DNA of 64,000 nt from Paenibacillus glycanilyticus NBRC 16618 (GTDB taxonomy: Bacteria > Bacillota > Bacilli > Paenibacillales > Paenibacillaceae). Position 1 is the first letter of the stretch, and every line of letters begins with the position of its first letter. Position numbers and translations under genes: made by a program. Below, in pieces: positions 1 to 7,718 of this stretch. The notes beneath the pieces are model-generated. The model made no database searches, had not been told where the DNA came from, and worked only from the letters and a program-made list of their open reading frames with translations. The stretch lies in NCBI RefSeq assembly GCF_004000805.1, contig NZ_BILY01000010.1, positions 123,117 to 187,116 of the forward strand. The letters run 5' to 3'.

Positions 1-93
1 GAATATTTCACCTTTATTAATGGTCAGGCTTATATTTTTAACAGCTTCCACGCTATTTCCGTAAGTTTTTCTTATGTCCAGAAGCTCAATCAG
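1..93 (-). CDS. ABC transporter ATP-binding protein, N-terminal fragment (cut by window edge)
   Basis: Only the first 31 codons are inside the window. They read as the opening of an ABC ATPase: an aromatic A-loop region (LLDIRKTYGNS), then VEAVKNISLTINKGEIF, the strand leading into the Walker A loop, which lies off the edge. The frame has no ATG, GTG or TTG. A strong AGGAGG at 102-107 is followed eight bases later by CTG (91-93), giving a protein that would start M-IELLDIRKTYG, exactly where ATG stands in relatives; ATT at 88-90 is the alternative. Substrate cannot be told. A promoter and a leader palindrome lie upstream. Confidence 0.75.
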   Translation of the reverse strand, partial: MIELLDIRKTYGNSVEAVKNISLTINKGEIF

Positions 94-140
94 TGGTATT
101 ACCTCCTGCTATCCATCGTATGCCATTACAGCTAGAATCC

Positions 141-154
141 CCTGTTCAAACAGG
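141..154. promoter_or_regulatory. Palindrome CCTGTT-CA-AACAGG in ABC transporter leader
   Basis: A perfect 6-bp inverted repeat around a 2-bp centre lies between the predicted -10 box (188-193) and the start of the ABC ATPase on the minus strand. Its size and position suit a dimeric repressor of the kind that often controls ABC exporters, but no regulator gene is present in the window. Inference only. Confidence 0.35.
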
Positions 155-187
155 TTCATCCTTTCCTTTAAAAAAAGGACAACCGCC

Positions 188-217
188 ATTATAACCAACT
201 TTCAATGCAATTGTCAC
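188..217 (-). promoter_or_regulatory. SigA-type promoter for the ABC ATPase gene
   Basis: On the minus strand, GTGACA (212-217) and TATAAT (188-193) are separated by 18 bp. The -10 is a consensus match and the -35 differs at the first base. It points at the ABC transporter gene starting near 93. Confidence 0.6.
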
Positions 218-235
218 TAGATAAAAAAGTAAAAA

Positions 236-271
236 GGTCCGTTATCCCGCTTCAGCGGGAAATAACGGACC
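236..271 (-). terminator. Rho-independent terminator of scpA-scpB
   Basis: Long hairpin: GGTCCGTTAT..CCCGC, loop TTCA, GCGGG..ATAACGGACC, followed on the minus strand by a T-rich tract (TTTTTACTTTTTT). It lies about 50 bp after the scpB stop and separates that transcript from the ABC transporter promoter. Confidence 0.85.
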
Positions 272-318
272 AATTGTTCAACATTTCGACCATTCTTTAG
301 AAAAACCTGACAATCCGG

Positions 319-939
319 TTATTCCTTGTCGTCATGAACCGGAATAAACTCGTCAATCGTTGTTTGGCGTTCGCCCAGACGCTCGAACAGCATTTGCGTC
401 TGTTCCTCGAGCGCCTCTTCGATATCGACTTGTTTAGGCTCCGGCAAGGCTTTAATATTCGGCAATCCAAAATAATCCAGGAATGATTTCGTGGTTCCGT
501 ATAAAATCGGCCTGCCGATTGCCTCGGCCCGTCCGACCTCCTCAATTAAATCCTTGGACACAAGCGATTGAATCGCCCGATCGCTCTTGACGCCCCGGAT
601 CTCCTCAATATCGATACGGGTTATCGGCTGGCGATAGGCCACAATGGATAAGGTCTCAAGCGCAGCCTGCGACAGCTGGGAACGCGTAGGCGTATACGCC
701 ATGCGTTCAAAGTAGGCGGCATGGTCCGGATTTGTGGTCATCCGGTACGCCCCGGCTACCTCCGTTACCTGCACCCCGCGCTGCTCGCGAGACAGATCCC
801 TGTGAAGGTCGTACACAAGATCCGCTGCCAGATCAGCCTCAAGCTGCAAAATATCGGCTAACTGCCGTTTGTTTAGTCCTTCGTCGCCCGCCATGAATAA
901 CAGGCCTTCAATAATCGATTTCAACTTCGGATAATCCAT
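319..939 (-). CDS. scpB: Segregation and condensation protein B
   Basis: ScpB is the winged-helix partner of ScpA in the SMC-ScpAB condensin, which compacts and segregates the nucleoid. The 206-residue product opens MDYPKLKSIIEGLLFMAGDE, the typical ScpB start, and contains the conserved stretch ALETLSIVAYRQPITR (about residues 95-110) and RGVKSDRAI. The frame stays open further upstream to 981, but ATG at 939 has a GGAGAGGAG site and matches family N-termini. It overlaps the end of scpA by 32 bp, indicating translational coupling, and is the last gene before a terminator. Confidence 0.95.
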   Translation of the reverse strand: MDYPKLKSIIEGLLFMAGDEGLNKRQLADILQLEADLAADLVYDLHRDLSREQRGVQVTEVAGAYRMTTNPDHAAYFERMAYTPTRSQLSQAALETLSIVAYRQPITRIDIEEIRGVKSDRAIQSLVSKDLIEEVGRAEAIGRPILYGTTKSFLDYFGLPNIKALPEPKQVDIEEALEEQTQMLFERLGERQTTIDEFIPVHDDKE

Positions 940-1687
940 TGTCCGCCGCTTCTCCTCTCCAATGAATGACGATGTCATCAAACAGCTGATGCTGGAAGCA
1001 GCGAATATGTTTCATCTTCATCAGCTCCAGAATAGCAAGGAACGTCACAACAACCTCATGCTTGTTCATATTCTCGCGGATCAGACGGGAGAACCGTACG
1101 GTCTCGAACTGCTTCAGAACCTCAACAATGTCCCGAATCCGGTCCTTAACCGAGATTTCATCCCTCTGCACGGTTGCCACGATATTGCGTCGCGCCGCTC
1201 TGCGCAGCGCCCGCTGGAATGCGGCAATCAGATCGGATATATGCAAGCCCTCGAGCGGATTGACGATCTCTTCTTTCATATACGGCGTCATATCATCCGG
1301 CTCTCGGGAATAAATAAGGCTGCGCTCCAGTTCCTTCTCCCGAAGCTGCTCTGCAATTTGCTTGAATTTACGATATTCGACCAGCTTCTGAATAAGCTCG
1401 TCCCTCGGATCAAGCCCGTCATCCGGCCACTCTTCATAGAAATCCTCGAACACGGGAGGTTTGGGCAGCAGCTGATTGCTCTTGATGGCCAGCAGCGTAG
1501 CGGCCATAACAAGGAACTCGCTTGTCAGCTCCAGCTCCAATTCCTTCATCGCATTTAAATAATCCATGTATTGATCCGTTATTTCACTAATCGAAATCTC
1601 GTGGATGTCGATTTCTGACTTATCGATAAGATGAAGCAGCAAATCGAGCGGTCCTTCAAAGGATTCCAACTTGTAGTGCATCGTCAC
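908..1687 (-). CDS. scpA: Segregation and condensation protein A
   Basis: ScpA is the kleisin subunit bridging the two SMC heads. The 259-residue product starts with the family signature YKLESFEGPLDLLLHLI and ends with the winged-helix FLAILELMKMKHIRCFQ segment that contacts the SMC head; the middle is acidic and linker-like, as usual. GTG at 1687 is preferred over ATG at 1681 because AGGGGG lies ten bases before it. It follows ribH by 76 bp on the same strand, as in B. subtilis, where ribT normally intervenes; ribT is absent here. Confidence 0.95.
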   Translation of the reverse strand: MTMHYKLESFEGPLDLLLHLIDKSEIDIHEISISEITDQYMDYLNAMKELELELTSEFLVMAATLLAIKSNQLLPKPPVFEDFYEEWPDDGLDPRDELIQKLVEYRKFKQIAEQLREKELERSLIYSREPDDMTPYMKEEIVNPLEGLHISDLIAAFQRALRRAARRNIVATVQRDEISVKDRIRDIVEVLKQFETVRFSRLIRENMNKHEVVVTFLAILELMKMKHIRCFQHQLFDDIVIHWRGEAADNGLSEVEIDY

Positions 1688-1763
1688 TTCTTACGATCCC
1701 CCTGCCATGCGCAAATGGCTGACGTCCTATAACAAGTAACGCAGCATAATTTGAGCTATTACT

Positions 1764-2234
1764 CTAATTATGCAGTAATTTCGACAAATTTGCCATCTCT
1801 ATTGCAGAAACAGCCGCTTCATAGCCTTTATTTCCCGCTTTTGTGCCCGCACGCTCAATGGCTTGCTCGATCGAATCCACCGTCAATACGCCAAAAATCG
1901 TTGGCACGCCTGTTTTCAGGGCGATTGCGGCTACGCCTTTTGCTGCTTCGTTGCACACGTAGTCAAAGTGCGGAGTTGATCCCCGGATAACGGCGCCAAG
2001 CGTAATAACGGCATCGTATTTTCCGCTTTCCGCCATTTTTTGCGCGATAAGAGGAATTTCGAATGCGCCCGGCACCCAAGCGATATCCACGTCGTTATCT
2101 TGCGCGCCATGGCGCTTGAAGCCGTCAAGTGCACCGCTGAGCAGCTTACCCGAGATAAATTCGTTAAAACGTCCTACAACTACCCCAAATCGAAGTCCTT
2201 CCGATACTACGCTTGCTTCAAATACGTTTGGCAT
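1764..2234 (-). CDS. ribH: 6,7-dimethyl-8-ribityllumazine synthase
   Basis: RibH condenses 5-amino-6-ribitylamino-uracil with 3,4-dihydroxy-2-butanone 4-phosphate to lumazine, the penultimate step of riboflavin synthesis, as a 60-mer capsid in Bacillus relatives. The 156-residue protein shows the substrate loops [35 protein letters not shown] (including the conserved RGxTxHF) and [24 protein letters not shown] precedes ATG. Last gene of the FMN-riboswitch-controlled rib operon. Confidence 0.97.
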   Translation of the reverse strand: MPNVFEASVVSEGLRFGVVVGRFNEFISGKLLSGALDGFKRHGAQDNDVDIAWVPGAFEIPLIAQKMAESGKYDAVITLGAVIRGSTPHFDYVCNEAAKGVAAIALKTGVPTIFGVLTVDSIEQAIERAGTKAGNKGYEAAVSAIEMANLSKLLHN

Positions 2235-2276
2235 GTTAAGCCCTCCTGGTCATTATGTTTAATATTTTAGCTTGCT

Positions 2277-3434
2277 TTATTTCTTGCCGCCTTCGCGAAT
2301 TTCAATTGGTACCCGTTCCACGATCTCGATTCCGTGACCCTCAAGGCCTCTGATCTTGCGCGGGTTATTCGTGAGCAGGCGCATTTGGCGGACACCCAGG
2401 TCACGCAAAATTTGAGCACCCACGCCGTAATCGCGAAGATCCATCTTAGGCTTAACCTCTTCTTTATCCGCGCCTTGGTCAAGCTGGGCATAATTTTTCA
2501 GCTTGTTCACGAGTCCTTGACTGTCCTGGCGCATATAAAGAAGAATGCCGCTGCCTTCCTCATTGATTTGTTCCAGCGCCGACTGCAGCTGCGGGCCGCA
2601 TTGGCAGCGGTGCGAATGGAAAACGTCCCCCGTCAGGCATTCCGAATGGACGCGGACAAGCACCGGCTTATCAGAAGCAATCTTGCCTTTGACAAACGCG
2701 ATATGCTCTTTGCCGTCTGCCTGATTGGAGAAGGCAATCGCCCGGAAGTTTCCGAAGTCCGTTGGCATGTCAACCTCTACGATGCGGTCGACAAGCTTTT
2801 CCATGGCGTTGCGGTAAGCAATCATTCCTTGGATGGTAATCAGCTTCAGGTTATGCTTCTCCTTGAAAGCGATTAGATCCGGAAGGCGGGCCATCGTCCC
2901 GTCCTCTTTGATTATCTCGCAAATGACTGCAGCGGGCTCCGAGCCGCACATGCGCGCGAGATCGATTCCGGCTTCCGTATGGCCCGCGCGGCGAATGACG
3001 CCGCCATCCTTCGCTACCAGCGGGAAAATATGTCCCGGCTTGCGGAAATCCGTTGCTTTCGTCGCCGGGTCAATCAATGCTTTAACCGTCTGCGAGCGCT
3101 CGTAAGCCGAGATGCCCGTCGTCGTGGATACGTGATCCACGGATACCGTAAAAGCCGTGCCGTGATAGTCGGTATTATGCTGAACCATCGGCGGCAGATC
3201 AAGCTGCTCGGCGCGCTCCCGCGTAATAGGGACGCAGACCAAGCCGCGTGCTTCCGTAATCATGAAATTAATAACTTCCGGCGACGCGGTCTCCGCCAGG
3301 GCAATCAAATCTCCCTCATTCTCGCGGTCCTCGTCGTCCACTACGATAATCGGCTTGCCGGCCTTCAAATCCTCCAGCGCGGCTTCCATCGAGTCAAACA
3401 GATCTTCTTGCAGTTCCAACTCTTGTCTATTCAT
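2277..3434 (-). CDS. ribBA: Bifunctional 3,4-DHBP synthase / GTP cyclohydrolase II
   Basis: Two-domain enzyme making both precursors of lumazine. Residues about 1-205 form the DHBP synthase ([13 protein letters not shown] metal/substrate loop, HTEAGIDLA). Residues about 206-385 are GTP cyclohydrolase II with the zinc cysteines in [20 protein letters not shown] and the [11 protein letters not shown] stretch. Length 385 is close to the B. subtilis RibBA (398). ATG at 3434 is chosen over TTG at 3437 for its spacing from GGGAGGG. Second-last gene of the rib operon. Confidence 0.97.
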   Translation of the reverse strand: MNRQELELQEDLFDSMEAALEDLKAGKPIIVVDDEDRENEGDLIALAETASPEVINFMITEARGLVCVPITRERAEQLDLPPMVQHNTDYHGTAFTVSVDHVSTTTGISAYERSQTVKALIDPATKATDFRKPGHIFPLVAKDGGVIRRAGHTEAGIDLARMCGSEPAAVICEIIKEDGTMARLPDLIAFKEKHNLKLITIQGMIAYRNAMEKLVDRIVEVDMPTDFGNFRAIAFSNQADGKEHIAFVKGKIASDKPVLVRVHSECLTGDVFHSHRCQCGPQLQSALEQINEEGSGILLYMRQDSQGLVNKLKNYAQLDQGADKEEVKPKMDLRDYGVGAQILRDLGVRQMRLLTNNPRKIRGLEGHGIEIVERVPIEIREGGKK

Positions 3435-3469
3435 CAATTTCCCTCCCTGCTATCCGGTTACCCTGGTGT

Positions 3470-4141
3470 TTACAAAAAACCATTTTCGCTTAAAAAAGCT
3501 GCGCTGAGCTTTGATTCGGTCCGCCCGGAAGAACCCGGTCTGCCGGAGGGTTTGTAATGCAGCAGATGATCGACGTATTTGCCGATGACATCGCATTCGA
3601 TATTAACCGAATCGCCGGCTTTCTTGTTCATCAGCGCGGTTTCTCCCAACGTATGCGGGATCACCGATACCGAGAAGCCAGTGGCATTGGTACCGACTAC
3701 CGTTAGGCTGATTCCGTCAATCGTAATAGAGCCCTTCGGAATGACATACCTCATCATTTCGTCGTCAGACAGCCGTATGGCGAATACAACCGCGTTCGCA
3801 TCCGTCTCCCGGCCGGTGATCACGCCAACCCCGTCGACATGCCCCTGCACGATGTGACCGCCGAACCGCCCCCCGGCCATCATCGCCCGCTCCAGATTCA
3901 CGTCCTGGCCTGGGCGGAGCTGATGCAGATTGGACTTCCGGTAGGTTTCCGGCATCACGTCCGCGTCAAACGATGTCCGGTCGAAGGCAATGACGGTTAA
4001 ACACACGCCGTTTACGGAAATGCTGTCGCCAAGGGCAACGCCTTCCGTAACCTTGGAAGCTTCTACCGTCAGAACCATCGCTTCGCCTTGCTTCTTAACC
4101 CGTCTTAAAGTGCCAACTTCCTCAATCAGGCCGGTAAACAC
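3470..4141 (-). CDS. ribE: Riboflavin synthase alpha chain
   Basis: Dismutates two lumazines to riboflavin plus the pyrimidine precursor. The protein is an internal duplication: FTGLIEEVG opens the first lumazine-binding barrel, GHIVQGHVDGVG closes it, and ISLTVVGTN begins the conserved part of the second. Canonical family members start MFTGLIEE, so GTG at 4141 (GGGGGA six bases away) is the likely start rather than GTG at 4147. About 223 residues with a short serine/arginine-rich C-terminal tail. Lies 15 bp after ribD. Confidence 0.96.
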   Translation of the reverse strand: MFTGLIEEVGTLRRVKKQGEAMVLTVEASKVTEGVALGDSISVNGVCLTVIAFDRTSFDADVMPETYRKSNLHQLRPGQDVNLERAMMAGGRFGGHIVQGHVDGVGVITGRETDANAVVFAIRLSDDEMMRYVIPKGSITIDGISLTVVGTNATGFSVSVIPHTLGETALMNKKAGDSVNIECDVIGKYVDHLLHYKPSGRPGSSGRTESKLSAAFLSENGFL

Positions 4142-4156
4142 GGGCACTCCCCCAAT

Positions 4157-5263
4157 CTATTCATTACCATATACCGGATATCCCGATATGCAAATATCTT
4201 CTCCTGCCATTTCCACCTTCACATTGTCCAGTTCAATGGCCTGCGACATTTTCTCGAACCCGGCGAACGTAAAGGTGCCGGGGGAGTCAAAACCGCCGAT
4301 AATCTTGGTTGCCATGTAGATCATGATCTTATCGATTAGTCCGGCTTCCAGCATGGCGCCGTTAAGCTTGCCGCCGCCCTCCAGAAGGATCGAACCAATC
4401 TCCAGCTCGCCAAGCTTGCGCATCGCTTCAGCCAGATCGACCTGCTCGCCGTCGCCGCATCGGATGACCTCAACGCCGGCTTCGGTGAGCGCCTTCTCGC
4501 GAGCCGGATCAGCTTTCGCAGAAGCGAGTACAATCGTGCGGGATAAGCCATCCGTCACTACCCTTGCGTCCTGCGGCAGCCGAAGCTTGCTGTCCACGAT
4601 AATCCGAACCGGATGTATCGCCGGAACAGCCGCGCGGGTCGTAAGCTGAGGATCATCCGCCAGCAAAGTTCCGATGCCCACCATAATCGCCTCGTGCTGG
4701 TGGCGCAGTGTATGCACCTGTTCGCGAGCGGCTGAGCCCGTAATCCAGCGGCTGTCTCCCGTATGGGAAGCGATTTTGCCATCCAGCGTGCTTGCCGTCT
4801 TCAGCGTTACGTAAGGCAGCCGGGACGTAATATACTTGTTGAATTTCTCGTTCATGCTCCGGGATTGCTCTTCTAGCAGTCCAACCTCTACCTCGATGCC
4901 TTCCTCCCGGAGACGCGCGATCCCTCTGCCCGCAACCTGCGGATTGGGATCCGTGGTCGCCACAACGACGCGGGCAGCCTTCGCATTAATAATGCGCTCG
5001 CAGCATGGCGGCGTTTTGCCGTAATGGCTGCACGGCTCTAGCGTTACATACACCGTGGCCCCTTCCGCTTCGTCGCCGGCCATCTGCAGCGCATGCACCT
5101 CCGCGTGACCAGTTCCCCGCTTAAGGTGGGTACCAACGCCAATAATGCGTCCATCCTTCACTACGACGCAGCCGACAACCGGATTAATGCCGGTCTGCCC
5201 GGAGGCTTTGGCGGCTAGCTCAAGAGCAAGATTCATATAATACGAATCGTTTAAAATTTCCAT
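4157..5263 (-). CDS. ribD: Bifunctional diaminohydroxyphosphoribosylamino-pyrimidine deaminase / reductase
   Basis: Catalyses steps two and three of riboflavin synthesis. The N-terminal cytidine-deaminase-like domain has the zinc site GHAEVHAL plus EPCSHYGKTPPCCERI; the C-terminal reductase domain begins near SRLPYVTLKTASTLDGKIA and has LLEGGGKLNGAML for NADPH. The start at 5263 (368 residues) is chosen because GGGGGTG lies before it and family members begin near EILNDSYYMNLALELA; the open frame further upstream runs through the riboswitch terminator. First gene of the rib operon; its ribosome site is inside a terminator hairpin. Confidence 0.96.
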   Translation of the reverse strand: MEILNDSYYMNLALELAAKASGQTGINPVVGCVVVKDGRIIGVGTHLKRGTGHAEVHALQMAGDEAEGATVYVTLEPCSHYGKTPPCCERIINAKAARVVVATTDPNPQVAGRGIARLREEGIEVEVGLLEEQSRSMNEKFNKYITSRLPYVTLKTASTLDGKIASHTGDSRWITGSAAREQVHTLRHQHEAIMVGIGTLLADDPQLTTRAAVPAIHPVRIIVDSKLRLPQDARVVTDGLSRTIVLASAKADPAREKALTEAGVEVIRCGDGEQVDLAEAMRKLGELEIGSILLEGGGKLNGAMLEAGLIDKIMIYMATKIIGGFDSPGTFTFAGFEKMSQAIELDNVKVEMAGEDICISGYPVYGNE

Positions 5264-5274
5264 AAATGCAAAAA

Positions 5275-5307
5275 CACCCCCATTAGCCAGCTTAGCCAAC
5301 GGGGGTG
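5275..5307 (-). terminator. ribD: Riboswitch expression-platform terminator overlapping the ribD ribosome site
   Basis: On the minus strand CACCCCC-GTTGGCT and GGCTAAT-GGGGGTG pair around AA-GCT-like loop bases and are followed by TTTTT; the ribD start codon lies only a few bases further. The descending arm GGGGGTG is also the only plausible ribosome site for ribD. The hairpin can therefore stop transcription or hide the ribosome site when FMN is bound. Mechanism inferred from sequence; the antiterminator partner was not resolved. Confidence 0.7.
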
Positions 5308-5529
5308 GGAAAAATAACCATTAAATGCTTGCAAATAGAAACGGTTCAAACGCAAACGATGTTGCCGTCCCAATAGGGAACCGCAAATGTTTCGCGGAAG
5401 AAATATAAGTCCAGTATAAAAATATAAAGAATATATACTTTCTTATATTTCAAACAAACCTATCTAACTTGTGAAAATAAGCACAAGAAAAATAAGCATG
5501 AACGCTCAGACGCAATCGCATCAAATGTG

Positions 5530-5734
5530 TCCCCTTCTCCCATCCAGACTATACTGTCGGTCCCGGATTTGCACCAGGTCCACCGTTCCTCCCCACGCAA
5601 TGCGATGAATCGCTCTTGCCTGGGATGGCCCGGGTCACGGACTGACGAGTAAGCGCCGCACGCAGGTGATTCCTGTTGTGCAAGCGCCGCTCGATCACCG
5701 CCGGTTGGGATTTTCACCCTGCCCCGAAGGTAAG
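5530..5734 (-). promoter_or_regulatory. FMN riboswitch (RFN element)
   Basis: The minus strand carries the hallmark RFN segments in order: TTCGGGGCAGGGTGAAAATC and CCAACCGGCGGT, then AGTCCGTGACCC, a long variable stem, GGTGGACCTGGTGC followed by AAATCCGGGACCGACAGT and ATAGTCTGGATGGGAGAAGG. This six-stem aptamer binds FMN and represses flavin genes. It precedes ribD by about 270 bp. The 220-bp linker to the terminator at 5275-5307 includes an imperfect hairpin around 5363-5385 that could take part in switching. Confidence 0.95.
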
Positions 5735-5766
5735 CCACAAACTATAAATTTGTTAGTATCTTAACA

Positions 5767-6198
5767 TTAAACTTCGTAAACTTCAACCTTTTGCATTTTA
5801 TCGCGTCCTTTGAACGCGTCAACATGCTCCATGCCTTTAGCAACTTTGCCGAAAACGGTATGTTGGCCGTCCAGATGAGGCTGCGGCTGATAGCAGATGT
5901 AGAATTGGCTTCCGCCTGTGTTACGGCCCGCGTGTGCCATAGCGAGAGTACCGCGTTCATGCTTGTTCGGGTTGATCTCGCAGTTGATGGTGTAGCCTGG
6001 ACCGCCAGTGCCTGTGCCGTTAGGGCAGCCGCCTTGCGCAACGAAACCAGGGATAACGCGGTGGAATACCACGCCGTTATAGAAGCCTTCGTTTGCAAGT
6101 TTTTCGAAGTTTGCTACCGTATTTGGAGCATCTTGGTCGAACAGGTCGAGAATAACCTCTGCGCCGTTCTCAAGTGTGATTTTTGCTTGTTTAGCCAT
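5767..6198 (-). CDS. ppiB: Peptidyl-prolyl cis-trans isomerase B (cyclophilin)
   Basis: Cytosolic cyclophilin that speeds proline isomerisation during folding. The 143-residue product keeps the active-site core [34 protein letters not shown] and [10 protein letters not shown] at 6198 is used because AAAGGTAG sits directly against the in-frame ATG at 6207, leaving the later ATG properly spaced. It lies 53 bp after lysA, the same neighbour order as in B. subtilis, and may be cotranscribed with it. Confidence 0.95.
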   Translation of the reverse strand: MAKQAKITLENGAEVILDLFDQDAPNTVANFEKLANEGFYNGVVFHRVIPGFVAQGGCPNGTGTGGPGYTINCEINPNKHERGTLAMAHAGRNTGGSQFYICYQPQPHLDGQHTVFGKVAKGMEHVDAFKGRDKMQKVEVYEV

Positions 6199-6251
6199 GT
6201 CTAACATCTACCTTTCTATGTCGAATAAGACTACGTTACCAAAAATCTCCC

Positions 6252-7580
6252 TCACTTAGCAAGCGATTTGAGAAGTCTTGCCGGAATTACGTCGTTGCCG
6301 ACGATATTTTCAAGCGATTCGCGCTGCACGACGAGGTCGGATTGGCCGTCTTTTACGAAGACAACGGCAGGACGGCGGAAACGGTTGTAATTGCTCGCCA
6401 TCGAGTAGTTATAAGCGCCCGTGCAGGAAACGGCAAGCAAATCGCCCGTTACCGCTTTGGGCAGCTCAAGGTCAATGATAAGCTTGTCGCCGCTCTCGCA
6501 GGCTTTGCCCGCGATTGTAACGGTTTCCGTATTCGCTTCGTTCGCGCGGTTCGCCAGAATCGCTTCGTACTGGGACTGATACAGTGCCGGACGCGGGTTA
6601 TCCATCATGCCGCCGTCCACCGCGATATATTTGCGTACGCCCGGAATGTCTTTCATAGTGCCTACGGTATACAGCGTTGTGCCTGCATCCCCAACGATGC
6701 TGCGGCCCGGCTCAACCCAAATCTCGGGCAGCGGGAAGTTTGCGGCCGAGAAATTCGAAATAACCGAGTCGGTAATGGCAGCCACATATTGGGCTACAGG
6801 AAGCGGGGTGTCGCCTTCCACGTAACGGATGCCAAAGCCGCCGCCAAGATTGATCACCTTGAAGGTTAGTCCCAGCTCGTCGCGGATTTGTACCGCGAAA
6901 GCTACAACCTTGTCAACCGCCATGCGGAAACCGTCGACTTCGAAAATCTGGGAACCGATATGGGAATGCACGCCCAAAATTTCGAGATTCGAAAGCTGAA
7001 GGGCTTCCTGAATGGCCTGCTTCGCGGCACCGTTGCCAAGGTCAAAACCAAACTTCGAGTCTTCCTGGCCAGTCGAAATATATTCATGCGTATGCGCTTC
7101 TACGCCCGGCGTAATGCGGAACAGGATTTTTACTTTTTTGCCTTTGTCCGCCGCAAGCGCGTTCAGCAGGTGAAGCTCGACAAAGTTGTCTACAACGAAG
7201 CATCCAATGTTGGCGTCCAGCGCCATGTTGATTTCGTCCGGCGTTTTGTTGTTGCCGTGGAAATGGATGCGGGCTGCAGGAAAACCTGCTTGCAGAGCGG
7301 TATACAGCTCTCCGTCGGATACAACGTCGAGCGACAAGCCCTCTTGATCGGCAATAGCGCACATCGCCATAACCGAGAATGCTTTGCTAGCGTAGGCAAC
7401 CTGGAATTTCAGACCGGATTCCTTAAATGCGGATACGTATTCATTCGCCCGTTGACGAATTAGCGTCTCGTCGACAATGTATAGCGGCGTGCCGTACTCT
7501 TTCGCCAGATCCGTTACATCAACTCCGCCAATCTCCAAATGTCCCTGGGCATTAATTTTGCTTGTGCCATGTAAGTACAC
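6252..7580 (-). CDS. lysA: Diaminopimelate decarboxylase
   Basis: PLP enzyme converting meso-diaminopimelate to lysine, the last step of lysine synthesis. Residue landmarks: the Schiff-base lysine in VAYASKAF (about residue 67), HFHGNNKTPDE, GVHSHIGSQI, INLGGGFGIRY (phosphate-binding glycines), EPGRSIVGDAG and the substrate cysteine motif CESGD. Length 442 matches the family. No lysine riboswitch was seen in the 138-bp gap upstream. It sits downstream of the spoVA genes, the order known from B. subtilis. Confidence 0.97.
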   Translation of the reverse strand: MYLHGTSKINAQGHLEIGGVDVTDLAKEYGTPLYIVDETLIRQRANEYVSAFKESGLKFQVAYASKAFSVMAMCAIADQEGLSLDVVSDGELYTALQAGFPAARIHFHGNNKTPDEINMALDANIGCFVVDNFVELHLLNALAADKGKKVKILFRITPGVEAHTHEYISTGQEDSKFGFDLGNGAAKQAIQEALQLSNLEILGVHSHIGSQIFEVDGFRMAVDKVVAFAVQIRDELGLTFKVINLGGGFGIRYVEGDTPLPVAQYVAAITDSVISNFSAANFPLPEIWVEPGRSIVGDAGTTLYTVGTMKDIPGVRKYIAVDGGMMDNPRPALYQSQYEAILANRANEANTETVTIAGKACESGDKLIIDLELPKAVTGDLLAVSCTGAYNYSMASNYNRFRRPAVVFVKDGQSDLVVQRESLENIVGNDVIPARLLKSLAK

Positions 7581-7718
7581 GAATTATGCTCCCCCTCAGA
7601 TATCTACTACAGGAACGTAATAGAAGTTGATTACGATTTGCACCAATAGCCACAGTATATCGCAATCTACCCTTGAGAGAAATGGATAAATTCACATTTC
7701 ATTTGTATTTCTTGGTCG

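Noticed and set aside
5264..5299. Upstream extension of ribD (MAKLANGGVFAF)
   Set aside because: It is encoded by the riboswitch terminator hairpin and not needed; family proteins begin near 5263.
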